DNA from: Bosea sp. 685
Lineage (GTDB): Bacteria > Pseudomonadota > Alphaproteobacteria > Rhizobiales > Beijerinckiaceae
NCBI RefSeq assembly: GCF_031884435.1
Contig: NZ_CP134779.1
Span: 4,712,001-4,776,000, forward strand
DNA: 64,000 nucleotides
Direction of reading: 5' to 3'
The translations under genes were made by a program, and so were the position numbers. Below, piece after piece: positions 35,587 to 45,325 of this stretch. The notes under the pieces were generated by a model that was not told the origin of the DNA, did no database searches, and was given only the letters and a program-made list of their open reading frames with translations. The first letter of the stretch is position 1. The number at the start of each line of letters is the position of its first letter.

Positions 35587-36786
35587 ATGCGTTTTTTACG
35601 CCTCGATACGAGCTATCTGCGCCTTCTGGCCTGCCTCGCCGTCGCGCAGGTCGTCGGATGGGGGACGCTCAGCCTGCCAGCCGTCGCCGGCTCGGCCATG
35701 GCAGGCGATCTCAGCCTCGGCCTGACCGTCATCTTCGCAGGGCCTTCGGTGCTTTATGTCGCGATGGGGCTATGGGCGCCGATGCTGGTCCCCGTCTTCA
35801 CGCGCCATGGTGCTCGCAAGGTCATGATCGCCGGCTCCACACTGGCGGCGCCAGGCCTCGTCCTGCTTGCCCTGTCGCAAGATCTCTTTTCCTATTTCGC
35901 GGCCTGGGTCGTTTTGGGCAGCGCGGGCGCGGCCACGCTTTCAACCGCGGCCTATATCTTTCTCAATGAAACCCTCGGCCAGCAGGCGAAAAGCGCCATC
36001 GGCGCGCTGATGCTGGTGACGGGCTTGTCCAGCAGCGTCTTCTGGCCACTGACGGCCTTTCTCATGCAGACGATCGGCTGGCGGGGCGCTTGTCTCGTCT
36101 TCGCCGCAGCGATGCTCCTCATCTGCGTGCCGATCTACAGCTTCGGGCTCGGCGTCCGCGCCCTTCATCGTGCTCCGGCCGGGGCGCATGCGGTACAGGG
36201 CGGCAAGGCGCCGGTGACGCGCAGCACCTTCTATCTCGTCACCACGTCCATCACCCTCAACGCTTTCGTCACCCTCGGGCTCTCGGCCGTGCTGATCGAA
36301 CTTCTCAGGGCACGCGGACTGTCGATGCCGCAGGCTGTCGCGTTCGGCTCATTCCTCGGCGTGATCCAGGTCGCGGCACGAGGCATCGACCTCCTCGGCG
36401 GCGGGCGCTGGGACGGCGTCTCGACCGGCATCGTCGCTGGCAGCCTGCTTCCCATCGCAATGATCCTGCTGATCGTCGCGGGCGGCACGACGCCGGGCAT
36501 CGCCGGCTTCATCCTGATCTACGGGCTCGGCAGCGGCGCACTCGCCGTCGCGCGCGCGACCATCCCGCTCGCATTCTACGACAAGGCCGACTACGCGCGG
36601 GCCGCCTCGCGCATCGCGCTGCCGCTCAATCTGCTCTCGGCCTCGGCCCCGCCGGTGATGGCCGGGACGCTCAGCCATTTCGGCGTCGACATGGTCCTCG
36701 CGCTGGCGATCCTGTGCTCGTCGCTGGCGTCAGTCCTCCTGATCGTGCTCAGAGTCCGCCGCCCAGCCCTCGCCCCGGCGGAATGA
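35587..36786 (+). CDS. MFS transporter
   Basis: A 399-residue major facilitator with about 12 helices. The N-terminal half includes LLACLAVAQVVGWGTLSLPA, an inter-helix loop FTRHGARKVMIAGSTLAAPG and MQTIGWRGACLVFAAAMLLI. The C-terminal half includes LIYGLGSGALAVARATIPLA. The style resembles MFS proteins annotated as general permeases near flavin oxidoreductases; the substrate is unknown. The ATG at 35587 is preferred to 35569, as it begins directly at the cytoplasmic N-terminus MRFLRLDTSY. Confidence 0.88.
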   Translation: MRFLRLDTSYLRLLACLAVAQVVGWGTLSLPAVAGSAMAGDLSLGLTVIFAGPSVLYVAMGLWAPMLVPVFTRHGARKVMIAGSTLAAPGLVLLALSQDLFSYFAAWVVLGSAGAATLSTAAYIFLNETLGQQAKSAIGALMLVTGLSSSVFWPLTAFLMQTIGWRGACLVFAAAMLLICVPIYSFGLGVRALHRAPAGAHAVQGGKAPVTRSTFYLVTTSITLNAFVTLGLSAVLIELLRARGLSMPQAVAFGSFLGVIQVAARGIDLLGGGRWDGVSTGIVAGSLLPIAMILLIVAGGTTPGIAGFILIYGLGSGALAVARATIPLAFYDKADYARAASRIALPLNLLSASAPPVMAGTLSHFGVDMVLALAILCSSLASVLLIVLRVRRPALAPAE

Positions 36787-36960
36787 GGAGCGCTCGAGAC
36801 TGCACCGGCGCATTGCCGCATATGCGCCCATGCAATCTCAGCGCTGCAACCGCTCCCTATATGAGGGACAGATTCGCCATACGGGCGCCACGCAAGCCGC
36901 TCGGCCATCCTTTTTCCGTGGAACGCAGTCGCGTTCGCGGGCAGCCACAGGCGTTGAGCC

Positions 36961-37983
36961 ATGAAGACAATCGGTTTCCTCTCGTTCGGGCATTGGACGC
37001 CCTCGCCGCAATCCCAGACGCGCTCGGCGGGCGACACGCTGCTGCAGTCGATCGATCTCGCAATCGCGGCCGAGGAGCTGGGCGCGGACGGCGCCTATTT
37101 CCGCGTGCACCATTTCGCGCGCCAACTCGCCTCGCCCTTCCCGCTGCTTGCGGCCGTCGGCGCCAGGACGAGCCGCATCGAGATCGGCACCGGCGTCATC
37201 GACATGCGCTACGAGAACCCGCTCTATATGGCGGAGGATGCCGGCTCCGCCGATCTCATCGCCGGCGGGCGCCTGCAGCTCGGCATCAGCCGCGGCTCGC
37301 CGGAGCAGGTAATCGATGGCTGGCGCTATTTCGGCTATGAGCCGGCAGAGGGCCAGAGCGACGCCGATATGGGCCGCAAGCACGCCGAGGTCTTCTTCGA
37401 CCTGCTGCGTGGACAGGGTTTCGCCAAGCCCAGCCCCCGGCCGATGTTTCCCAACCCGCCCGGGCTGCTGCGGCTCGAACCCTATTCCGAGGGGCTGCGC
37501 GAGCGCATCTGGTGGGGCGCCGGCTCCAACGCCACCGCAATCTGGGCCGCCAAGCTCGGCATGAACCTGCAAAGTTCGACGCTCAAGAACGACGAGAGCG
37601 GCGAGCCCTTCCATATCCAGCAGGCGAAGCAGATCCGCGCCTATCGCGAGGCCTGGAAGGAGGCCGGACATGCGCGCGAGCCGCGCGTCTCGGTCAGCCG
37701 CAGCATCTTCGCGCTGGTGGACGATCGCGACCGCGCCTATTTCGGCGGCGGCAACCAGGGCGACGACCAGGTTGGCTTCATCGACGACAACACCCGCGCG
37801 ATCTTCGGGCGCAGCTATGCGGCCGAGCCGGACAAACTGATCCAGGAGCTGGCGCAGGACGAAGCGATCACTGAGGCCGATACGCTGCTGCTGACAGTGC
37901 CCAACCAGCTCGGCGTCGCCTACAACGCCCATGTCATCGAGATGATCCTGAAGCACGTCGCGCCGGCGCTTGGCTGGCGCTGA
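36961..37983 (+). CDS. LLM-class flavin-dependent oxidoreductase
   Basis: A 340-residue luciferase-like monooxygenase. The barrel is recognisable from IGFLSFGHWTPSPQSQTRSA, LAIAAEELGADGAYFRVHHF, TSRIEIGTGVIDMRYENPLY and IAGGRLQLGISRGSPEQVID. A full-length family member; FMN or F420 as cofactor cannot be settled by eye, but FMN is likely in this phylum. It lies 174 bp after the MFS gene on the same strand, so an oxidase-pump pairing is possible. Confidence 0.88.
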   Translation: MKTIGFLSFGHWTPSPQSQTRSAGDTLLQSIDLAIAAEELGADGAYFRVHHFARQLASPFPLLAAVGARTSRIEIGTGVIDMRYENPLYMAEDAGSADLIAGGRLQLGISRGSPEQVIDGWRYFGYEPAEGQSDADMGRKHAEVFFDLLRGQGFAKPSPRPMFPNPPGLLRLEPYSEGLRERIWWGAGSNATAIWAAKLGMNLQSSTLKNDESGEPFHIQQAKQIRAYREAWKEAGHAREPRVSVSRSIFALVDDRDRAYFGGGNQGDDQVGFIDDNTRAIFGRSYAAEPDKLIQELAQDEAITEADTLLLTVPNQLGVAYNAHVIEMILKHVAPALGWR

Positions 37984-37998
37984 GGCTCAGCCATCGCC

Positions 37999-38092
37999 GT
38001 CATTTCGGGCTTGCCCCGGGATCCATCGGAGGGCCCCCGCGCTCTACGATGGATTCCGAAGCGGCGCGGCTTCGCCGCTTGTCCGGAATGAC
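37999..38092. repeat. REP-like palindromic intergenic repeat
   Basis: GTCATTTCGGGCTTGCCCCG at the left and GCCGCTTGTCCGGAATGAC at the right bound a 94-bp palindrome with inner GGATCCATCGGAGG and CGATGGATTCC. It separates the convergent oxidoreductase and DUF1330 genes. Confidence 0.8.
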
Positions 38093-38121
38093 GGACTGTT
38101 TCCGCGGAAAATCAGCGTGCT

Positions 38122-38412
38122 CTACACGCCCTCGACGATGCGGAGATCGCGCTCCGCTCCGCCGGCGAGCGCGGCCAGGGCTTCCTGATAGGCCGGGCTG
38201 TCATGGGTCGCCTGCGCTTGCGCGACGCTGTCGAACTCGATGAGCACGGTGCGCTGCTGGAGCCCAGCCTCGTAGACCTGTGCCGGCAAGCCGCGCGCCA
38301 GGAATCTGCCACCGCCGGCGGCAATGGCCGGGCCAGCCAGCTTGGCATAGGCCGCGAGCGCGTCGGGATTGCTGACCGAGCGATAGGAACTGAGCCAATA
38401 GGCTTTGGGCAT
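38122..38412 (-). CDS. DUF1330 family protein
   Basis: A 96-residue small protein of the dimeric alpha-beta barrel type. It has AYWLSSYRSVSNPDALAAYA, KLAGPAIAAGGGRFLARG, QRTVLIEFDSVAQAQATHDS and PAYQEALAALAGGAERDLRI, which match DUF1330. The start at 38412 (MPKAYWLSS) is the family start; 50 further upstream codons run toward the rnhA relic. Function is unknown. Confidence 0.9.
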   Translation of the reverse strand: MPKAYWLSSYRSVSNPDALAAYAKLAGPAIAAGGGRFLARGLPAQVYEAGLQQRTVLIEFDSVAQAQATHDSPAYQEALAALAGGAERDLRIVEGV

Positions 38413-38507
38413 CGCGAGACTCCGTGGACATGAACCGTTCAGGCCGACGATCCTCTCACAACCTGGTCCGAGCTGGGAAGGGGCGGCGCCATGCCCGTGC
38501 GCCCTAC

Positions 38508-38625
38508 CGACCCGGCTGGAACGGCGCCATGCCGGCACGGGCGAGCGCGTCGGTGCGCTCATTCATCTCGGCCCGGCATAGCCCTTGACTCATGTCCACT
38601 CGATCATGTGGCGGCCAAGCGCGCT
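38508..38625 (-). pseudogene. Relic copy of the 3' end of rnhA
   Basis: This 118-bp stretch aligns over its length with the last 39 or so codons of the intact rnhA at 41471-41590. On the minus strand both read LGRH-IEW at the upstream end and MNER-DALAR-GMAPF-PGR at the downstream end. The relic has a stop where rnhA has the K of IEWKWVKG, and lacks one base near CTCGGCCCGGCAT (CTCGTTGCCGGCAT in the gene), which breaks the frame. It is a partial duplicate, not a gene. Confidence 0.85.
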
Positions 38626-38632
38626 TCCCCCA

Positions 38633-39166
38633 CTACAGTTCCGAGAGCGAGCCCCAATGCGGCACATGCGCCGCGAGTTTGTCGAGCAGACGGTCGAACT
38701 GCTCGCGCTCCGACGGCGACAGGCAGGCGAGCATGGCCGCCTCGCGGGCGCGCAAGGCGGGCGCGTAACGCTGATAAAGCGCACGGCCCGCATCGGTGAT
38801 GAACAGGCGCTGGCGGCGACTGTCGGCGCTGTCGGCCTGCCGGCGGATCAGCTCCTTCTTCTCCAGCGCGATGACGGCCCGGCTGACGCCCGCCTTGAGA
38901 TGGCCGGAGAACTCGCAGAACTCGGCCGCCGTGATCCCGTCGCGGAAATGCAGGGCGAGCAGGATGACGATCTCCGGCCGCGTCAAACCGAACTCCGCCT
39001 CGATCCGGCGGAATGACGGCTCGCGGTAGAAGTTCAGGACGTAGCCGATCTTGTAGGCGGTCGGGATATCCGTGCCGTTGAGGATGGCCCGCAACCCATC
39101 CTCGCCGTCACCCACGTCATCAGATTCCGATATCGGTCTCATATGAGACTTTTTTGTTGCTGTCAT
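38633..39166 (-). CDS. MarR family transcriptional regulator
   Basis: A 177-residue winged-helix regulator. The DNA-binding core is visible in EFGLTRPEIVILLALHFRDG, EFSGHLKAGVSRAVIALEKK and RRQADSADSRRQRLFITDAG. The upstream ATG at 39166 is used, but 39142 is also possible. Neither has a strong ribosome site. A 14-bp perfect palindrome (39136-39149) covers the second candidate start. It is divergent from a hydrolase gene, its likely target. MarR regulators often sense aromatic compounds. Confidence 0.88.
   Translation of the reverse strand: MTATKKSHMRPISESDDVGDGEDGLRAILNGTDIPTAYKIGYVLNFYREPSFRRIEAEFGLTRPEIVILLALHFRDGITAAEFCEFSGHLKAGVSRAVIALEKKELIRRQADSADSRRQRLFITDAGRALYQRYAPALRAREAAMLACLSPSEREQFDRLLDKLAAHVPHWGSLSEL
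39127..39149. promoter_or_regulatory. Two adjoining palindromes, likely MarR operator
   Basis: CCGATATCGG (39127-39136) and GTCTCATATGAGAC (39136-39149) are perfect palindromes sharing one base. They lie within or just ahead of the MarR start and 88 bp from the divergent hydrolase start, a usual arrangement for an autoregulated MarR. Confidence 0.45.
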
Positions 39167-39236
39167 GGCGCCGCAGTCCTACCATCCCCGGCAATGAGAG
39201 GACATCGCCTCGTAGCGATCTCCCGGGGAGGATCGC

Positions 39237-40181
39237 ATGAACGTCACGGCTCCTGCCGGCTTCCGCGCCGTAGCATCGACGGCCTCATACGGTCGCGCCT
39301 TCTTCAGCGGCACGCCGGCGCATCCGATCTATGTCGACCATATCCCGGCCATGACGGCGCAGCCTCGCCTGCCGGTCGTCATGGTCCATGGCGGATGCCA
39401 TACCGGGCAATGCTATCTCGCAACGCCCGACGGCCGTGAGGGTTGGGCCGCTCGTTTCGCGACGGCCGGCCATGCTGCCTTCATCGTCGACTGGCCCGGC
39501 CATGGGCGCTCGCCGGCCTGCGAGGACCTCGCGCGGCTGCCGACCCGCGACATCGCCGAGGCTCTGCTCGCGCTCCTCGACAGGGTCGGCCCGGCCATCC
39601 TGCTCGTCCACTCCGCCAGCGGGCCGATGGGCTGGTGGATCGCCGAGCGCGCGCCGCATGCGGTTGCCGCCATCATCGGCGTCGCGCCGGGAGCTCCGGC
39701 CAATATCCTGCCGGTTCTGCCGGACGATCCTGCCGCCATCGCCCGGCTGAGCCACGATGTCAGCCTCGGCTGCCCGGTGATGCTGCCGGAGGATCGCCCC
39801 GTCACGGTCGATGATGCGTTCATGCGCAGCTTCTGGGCCAATGCGCCGCGCTTCCCGCACCAGGCCTTCGCGCAATATCGGCTCTCGATCGTTCCCGAGA
39901 GCGCCCGGCTCTTCAACGAGCGCTTCAACATCGGTGGACGCGGCCTGCGGATCACCGACCCGGCCGCGCTCGCAGGGACCCCGATCCTGATCGTGACGGG
40001 CGAGCACGACCCGCGCCATCCGCGCGCCATGGACGAGGCGACGGCCCGCTATCTCGGCGCCGAATTCGTCTGGCTGCCGGATGAGGGCATCACCGGCAAC
40101 GGCCATATGCCGATGATCGAGGACAACAGCGACGTCGTCGCCGACCGACTGATCGGTTGGCTGCGCAGCCGCAGCCTCTGA
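39237..40181 (+). CDS. Alpha/beta hydrolase
   Basis: A 314-residue hydrolase without a signal peptide. The oxyanion region is PVVMVHGGCHTGQCYLATPD. The nucleophile elbow is ILLVHSASGPMGWWIAERAP, a variant of G-x-S-x-G. The acid and histidine fit GTPILIVTGEHDPRHPRAMD and GITGNGHMPMIEDNSD. It reads toward the ABC binding-protein gene 56 bp downstream, so the two may be one operon under the divergent MarR. The substrate, an ester or amide, is unknown. Confidence 0.87.
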   Translation: MNVTAPAGFRAVASTASYGRAFFSGTPAHPIYVDHIPAMTAQPRLPVVMVHGGCHTGQCYLATPDGREGWAARFATAGHAAFIVDWPGHGRSPACEDLARLPTRDIAEALLALLDRVGPAILLVHSASGPMGWWIAERAPHAVAAIIGVAPGAPANILPVLPDDPAAIARLSHDVSLGCPVMLPEDRPVTVDDAFMRSFWANAPRFPHQAFAQYRLSIVPESARLFNERFNIGGRGLRITDPAALAGTPILIVTGEHDPRHPRAMDEATARYLGAEFVWLPDEGITGNGHMPMIEDNSDVVADRLIGWLRSRSL

Positions 40182-40237
40182 AAACCGCATTCAATCGAGA
40201 CGCCGCGGCAAGCGGCCGTAAAGAGGGGAGAAACACC

Positions 40238-41446
40238 ATGAAGACCACTCTGCTGGCCGGGGCGCTGCTGGCGCTGACCGGCCTGGGCACCGCACAGGCG
40301 CAGGTCAGCGACGATGTCGTCAAGATCGGCGTGCTCACCGACATGGCCGGCGTCACCGCCGACATCACCGGCAAGGGTTCGGTCGTGGCGGCCGAGCTTG
40401 CCGTGAAGGAATTCGGTGGCACGGTGCTCGGCAAGCCGATCCAGATCGTCGCCGCCGACCATCAGCACAAGGCCGATCTCGGCACGACGATCGCGCGCCA
40501 GTGGTTCGATATCGACAAGGTCGATGCGATCGTCGACGTGCCCAATTCGGCCGTGGCGCTGGCCATCCAGTCGCTCGCCCGCGAAAAGAAGAAGATCGTG
40601 ATGTATTCCGGCGCCGGCACGACGGCGCTGACCAACGAGCAATGCTCGCCTTACGGCTTCCACTGGACCTACGACACCTATGCGGTGTCGCACGGCACGG
40701 CCGCGGCAGTGGTGAAGGCCGGCGGCAGCTCCTGGTTCATGCTGGCCGCCGACTACGCCTTCGGCCACCAGTTGCAGAAGGACGCGACCGATGTGGTGGA
40801 GGCCAATGGCGGCAAGGTCATAGGCTCCGTGCGCCATCCCTTGAACAACGCCGATTTCTCGTCCTTCCTGCTGCGGGCGCAGAGCTCGGGCGCGAAGGTG
40901 ATCGGCATCGCCAATGCCGGCAACGACACCATCAACGCGATCAAGCAGGCCGGCGAATTCGGGCTGACGGAACAGGGGCAGAGCCTGGCGGCCTTGATCT
41001 TCTTCCTGCAGGACGTCCACAGCCTCGGGCTGAAGGCGACCCAGGGCACCTATCTGACCACGGCCTCCTACTGGGATCGGGACGAAGCCTCGCGCGCCTG
41101 GTCGAAGCAGTTCATGGAGCGCACGGGCATGATGCCCTCAATGCTCCATGCCGGGGTCTACGGCTCGGTGCTGCACTACCTCAAGGCGATCAGGGAGGCG
41201 GGCACCGACGATCCGGACAAGGTCGCGGCCGCGATGAAAGCCATGCCGATCAACGACGCCTTCACCAAGGGCGCGACGATCCGCGCTGACGGCCGGATCT
41301 TGCGTGAAATGTACCTCGCCCGCGTCAAGAAACCGGCGGATTCGAAGGGCCCCTGGGATTATTTCGAGATCGTCAGGACGATCGCTCCGGAGGAGACGGT
41401 CTGGCCGCTATCCGAGAGCAAATGCCCGGCCGTGGCGAAGCCATAG
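40238..41446 (+). CDS. ABC transporter substrate-binding protein, branched-chain amino acid type
   Basis: A 402-residue periplasmic binding protein. The signal peptide is TLLAGALLALTGLGTAQAQ. The Peripla_BP_6 fold is evident from VKIGVLTDMAGVTADITGKG, KPIQIVAADHQHKADLGTTI and MYSGAGTTALTNEQCSPYGF. The start at 40238 has AGAGGGGAG upstream. No permease or ATPase gene is near, so it is an orphan that must use a LIV-type transporter elsewhere. The neighbouring hydrolase and MarR suggest uptake of a compound related to the hydrolase substrate. Confidence 0.92.
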   Translation: MKTTLLAGALLALTGLGTAQAQVSDDVVKIGVLTDMAGVTADITGKGSVVAAELAVKEFGGTVLGKPIQIVAADHQHKADLGTTIARQWFDIDKVDAIVDVPNSAVALAIQSLAREKKKIVMYSGAGTTALTNEQCSPYGFHWTYDTYAVSHGTAAAVVKAGGSSWFMLAADYAFGHQLQKDATDVVEANGGKVIGSVRHPLNNADFSSFLLRAQSSGAKVIGIANAGNDTINAIKQAGEFGLTEQGQSLAALIFFLQDVHSLGLKATQGTYLTTASYWDRDEASRAWSKQFMERTGMMPSMLHAGVYGSVLHYLKAIREAGTDDPDKVAAAMKAMPINDAFTKGATIRADGRILREMYLARVKKPADSKGPWDYFEIVRTIAPEETVWPLSESKCPAVAKP

Positions 41447-41470
41447 GCGGCGCGGGCGCGCCAGCTCATC

Positions 41471-41917
41471 TCACCGCCCCGGCTTGAACGGCGCCATGCC
41501 GGACCGTGCGAGCGCATCGGCGCGCTCGTTCATCTCGTTGCCGGCATGGCCCTTGACCCATTTCCACTCGATCTTGTGGCGGCCGAGCGCAGCGTCGAGG
41601 CGCTTCCAGAGCTCCTCGTTCTTGACCGGCTTCCTGTCGGCGGTCTTCCAGCCGTTCTTCTTCCAGCCATGGATCCAGGCGGTGATGCCCTGGCGCAGAT
41701 ACTGGCTGTCGGTGTGCAGCGCCACGGTGCAGGGCCGCGTCAGCGTCTCCAGGGCAGAGATCGCGCCCATCAGCTCCATGCGGTTGTTGGTGGTCATGGC
41801 CTCGCCGCCGCAGAGATCTTTCTGCGTGCCCTTGAAGGAGAGGATCGCCCCCCAGCCGCCGGGACCGGGATTGCCCGAGCAAGCGCCATCAGTCCAGATT
41901 TCGACAACGTCGCTCAT
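41471..41917 (-). CDS. rnhA: Ribonuclease HI
   Basis: A 148-residue enzyme that cleaves RNA in RNA-DNA hybrids. The four catalytic acids fall exactly where expected: D10 in [19 protein letters not shown]48 in [16 protein letters not shown]70 in [14 protein letters not shown], and an aspartate near 134 in [11 protein letters not shown]. The start overlaps the thrB stop by four bases (ATGA). A broken copy of the 3' end is found at 38508. Confidence 0.97.
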   Translation of the reverse strand: MSDVVEIWTDGACSGNPGPGGWGAILSFKGTQKDLCGGEAMTTNNRMELMGAISALETLTRPCTVALHTDSQYLRQGITAWIHGWKKNGWKTADRKPVKNEELWKRLDAALGRHKIEWKWVKGHAGNEMNERADALARSGMAPFKPGR

Positions 41918-42879
41918 CGTCTCAATCCATAATCCCGTGCATCAGACACGCGCTGGTGGAAGGCGAGCTTGCGGTCGTATTCGAGCGGGTCGAGCGGCTT
42001 CACCAGGGCGCCGGGCGGCACGTTCAGCCAGTCGACCAGCCGCGTCACCAGGAAGCGCAGCGCCGAGCCGCGGCAGAGCTGCGGCAGCGCCGCGACCTCG
42101 GCCGCCGTCAACGGGCGGACGCTCTCATAGCCGGCCAGCAGCGCCTGGCCCTTGGTCAGGTTGAAGGAGGCGTCCGCCTCAAAGCACCAGGAGTTCAGGC
42201 AGATGGCGAGGTCGTAGGCGAAGGCGTCGGTGCAGGCGAAATAGAAGTCGATCAGCCCCGAGAGCCTGTCCTTGATGAAGAAGACATTGTTGGGGAAGAG
42301 ATCGGCATGGATGACGCCGCGCGGCAGATCCTGCGGCCAGGAGCGCTCATGCGCTTCGATCTCGGCCATTACGCGCCGCCCGAGCCCCGGCGAGACCGTC
42401 TCGGCCGCCGCGCCAGCCTGCTCCGCGAGAGGCCGCCAGCCCGGCACCGCCAGCGAGTTCACTCGCTCCATGCCGAAATCCGCGCCGGCCTGGTGCAGCA
42501 AGGCAAGCCCGCGCCCGACCTCGGCGCAATGCGTCGCATTGGGGCGGCGCACCGAAATGCCGTCGAGGAAGGTGACGATCGCGGCCGGGCGGCCCGCAAG
42601 TTGGCCCACCGCCTGCCCATCCTTGTCTTTGACAGGGAGCGGGCAGATCAGGCCGCGCCCGGCCAAATGCTCCATCAGGCCGATGAAGAAGGGCAGATCG
42701 CTTGCATCCACCCGCTCCTCATAGAGCGTCAGGATGAAGAAGGCCTGCGTCGTGTGCAGCAGGAAATTCGAGTTGGAGACGCCCTCGGCGATGCCCTTGA
42801 CGGCCAGCAGGTCGCCAATGCCGTAGCGCGCCACGAAGGCGGCCAATTCATCATCAGGGACTTCGGTATAGACGGCCAA
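41914..42879 (-). CDS. thrB: Homoserine kinase (type II, APH fold)
   Basis: A 321-residue ThrB of the aminoglycoside-phosphotransferase fold used by many alphaproteobacteria, which phosphorylates homoserine ahead of ThrC. Landmarks are [20 protein letters not shown], the catalytic loop [19 protein letters not shown] and the metal-binding [20 protein letters not shown]. The start is TTG at 42879, giving [20 protein letters not shown]. Longer frames run into ispH. It is coupled to rnhA downstream. Confidence 0.93.
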   Translation of the reverse strand: MAVYTEVPDDELAAFVARYGIGDLLAVKGIAEGVSNSNFLLHTTQAFFILTLYEERVDASDLPFFIGLMEHLAGRGLICPLPVKDKDGQAVGQLAGRPAAIVTFLDGISVRRPNATHCAEVGRGLALLHQAGADFGMERVNSLAVPGWRPLAEQAGAAAETVSPGLGRRVMAEIEAHERSWPQDLPRGVIHADLFPNNVFFIKDRLSGLIDFYFACTDAFAYDLAICLNSWCFEADASFNLTKGQALLAGYESVRPLTAAEVAALPQLCRGSALRFLVTRLVDWLNVPPGALVKPLDPLEYDRKLAFHQRVSDARDYGLRR

Positions 42880-42901
42880 GGGCTCGCTCTCTTGCTTGCG
42901 C

Positions 42902-43954
<1,053 letters not shown>

Positions 43955-43986
43955 AGCCGGGCAGCCATCGCAGCGGGTGCGGCTTG

Positions 43987-44016
43987 TTGACAGATAAGTT
44001 GATATCAACTTATCTT
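43987..44016 (+). promoter_or_regulatory. marR-gst promoter with palindromic operator
   Basis: TTGACA (43987-43992) and TATCTT (44011-44016) form -35 and -10 boxes spaced 18 bp. The spacer is filled by a perfect 22-bp palindrome from 43993 to 44014, half-site GATAAGTTGAT, overlapping the -10. The ATG lies at 44023, about where transcription should begin, so the mRNA is probably leaderless. A bound MarR dimer here would exclude RNA polymerase. Confidence 0.75.
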
Positions 44017-44022
44017 CGTCGC

Positions 44023-44514
44023 ATGCCTGCTGCCAAGATCCCGTTTGAGACGACCCTGATGGTCCGCGACCGTTGCCTGTGCCTGCACGCGCAGCGCGCG
44101 GCACGCGTTCTGGCGCGGCGCTTCGACGAGGCGTTGCGCCCATACGGCCTGACCAACGAGCAATTCTCGCTGCTGATGGCGCTCAACCGCCCGACTGCGG
44201 CCTCGATCAACCAGATCGCCAGCGTGCTCGGCGCCGACCGCACGACCTTGACCGCAGCCCTGAAGCCGCTGATGCGCGATGGGCTTGCGACGATCCACGC
44301 CGATACCAGGGACCGCCGGGCTCGCCGCGCGGCCCTGACGCCGGCCGGCCATGAGCGGCTCGCAGCCGCGCTGCCGGTCTGGCTTGCCATGCATGAGGCT
44401 CTGGAAGCGACGCTCGACGCTCCAGACCCTGCACAAACGCGACACGGTCTCACCCTCCTGGCCAGTTGGCCGGGCATGACCGCAAGTTCGCACAACCAGG
44501 AGAGAACGCCATGA
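44023..44514 (+). CDS. MarR family transcriptional regulator of the gst operon
   Basis: A 163-residue MarR regulator. The winged-helix region is clear: [40 protein letters not shown], and the wing [21 protein letters not shown] cysteine-bearing N-terminus ([20 protein letters not shown]) could sense thiol-reactive compounds. The start at 44023 is the first codon after the promoter; an upstream frame would read through the operator. Its TGA overlaps the GST start by four bases, so it should control its own operon. Confidence 0.92.
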   Translation: MPAAKIPFETTLMVRDRCLCLHAQRAARVLARRFDEALRPYGLTNEQFSLLMALNRPTAASINQIASVLGADRTTLTAALKPLMRDGLATIHADTRDRRARRAALTPAGHERLAAALPVWLAMHEALEATLDAPDPAQTRHGLTLLASWPGMTASSHNQERTP

Positions 44515-45194
44515 CGACCCATGTCTCCACGACCCAGGTCTCCACGCCTCATGTCTCCGCCTTCCGCTGGGTTCCGCCCTTCGCGCAGGGTCATGTCCGC
44601 GACCTGCGCGTGCGCTGGGCTCTCGAAGAAGCCGGCATCCCCTATGAGGCGACGCTGATCGGCCGCGACGACCAGACCTCCGAGGACTATCGCGCCTGGC
44701 AGCCCTTCGGCCAGGTGCCTGCCTATCGCGACGGCGGCGTCGAGATGTTCGAATCGGGCGCGATCGTGCTCTATTTGTCGCGGAAATCGACGGCGTTGGC
44801 GCCCGAGGACGAAGCCGGCCGCGCCCGCGTGGCGACATGGATCCTGGCGGCCCTGAACTCGATCGAGCCGCATGTCTCCGGGCTCGCCAGCACCGACATC
44901 TTCCACAAGGGCGAGGCCTGGACGATCGAGCGCCGGCCACAGATCGTCGAGATGGTGGTCATGCGTCTGCAGGCGCTGAGCAATTGGCTCGCAAGCAAGG
45001 ACTATCTCGAGGGGTGCTTCACGGCCGGCGACCTCATCATGGCGACGGTGCTGCGCGATGTACCCGACGACATCCTCGCGCGTTTCCCCACGCTCGAAGC
45101 CTATCGCGCGCGCTGCCTCGCTCGCCCGGCCTTCGCCCGCGCGCTGGAGGCGCAGATGGCGCCATTCCGCCAGAACGCGCCGGCCGCCGCCTGA
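44511..45194 (+). CDS. Glutathione S-transferase family protein
   Basis: A 227-residue GST. The thioredoxin-like N-domain shows RVRWALEEAGIPYEATLIGR, a cis-proline stretch PFGQVPAYRDGGVEMFESGA and IVLYLSRKS. The helical C-domain has FTAGDLIMATVLRDVPDDIL. The ATG at 44511 follows AGGAGAG. The short N-terminal repeat of STTQV/STPHV type comes from a small direct repeat. It is coupled to the MarR gene. GshA at 53195 makes the precursor of its co-substrate. Confidence 0.92.
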   Translation: MTTHVSTTQVSTPHVSAFRWVPPFAQGHVRDLRVRWALEEAGIPYEATLIGRDDQTSEDYRAWQPFGQVPAYRDGGVEMFESGAIVLYLSRKSTALAPEDEAGRARVATWILAALNSIEPHVSGLASTDIFHKGEAWTIERRPQIVEMVVMRLQALSNWLASKDYLEGCFTAGDLIMATVLRDVPDDILARFPTLEAYRARCLARPAFARALEAQMAPFRQNAPAAA

Positions 45195-45325
45195 CCGACA
45201 TCGAGCGCATGCTCTGCATTGGGATAAACCATGGCCGAGCGCTCACGGCCCTCGCAGGATCGCCATCGACCACCTAGATTGGGGGCGTCGGCCTTGGAGC
45301 CGCCGCCCCAACCGATGAGCGCTCC

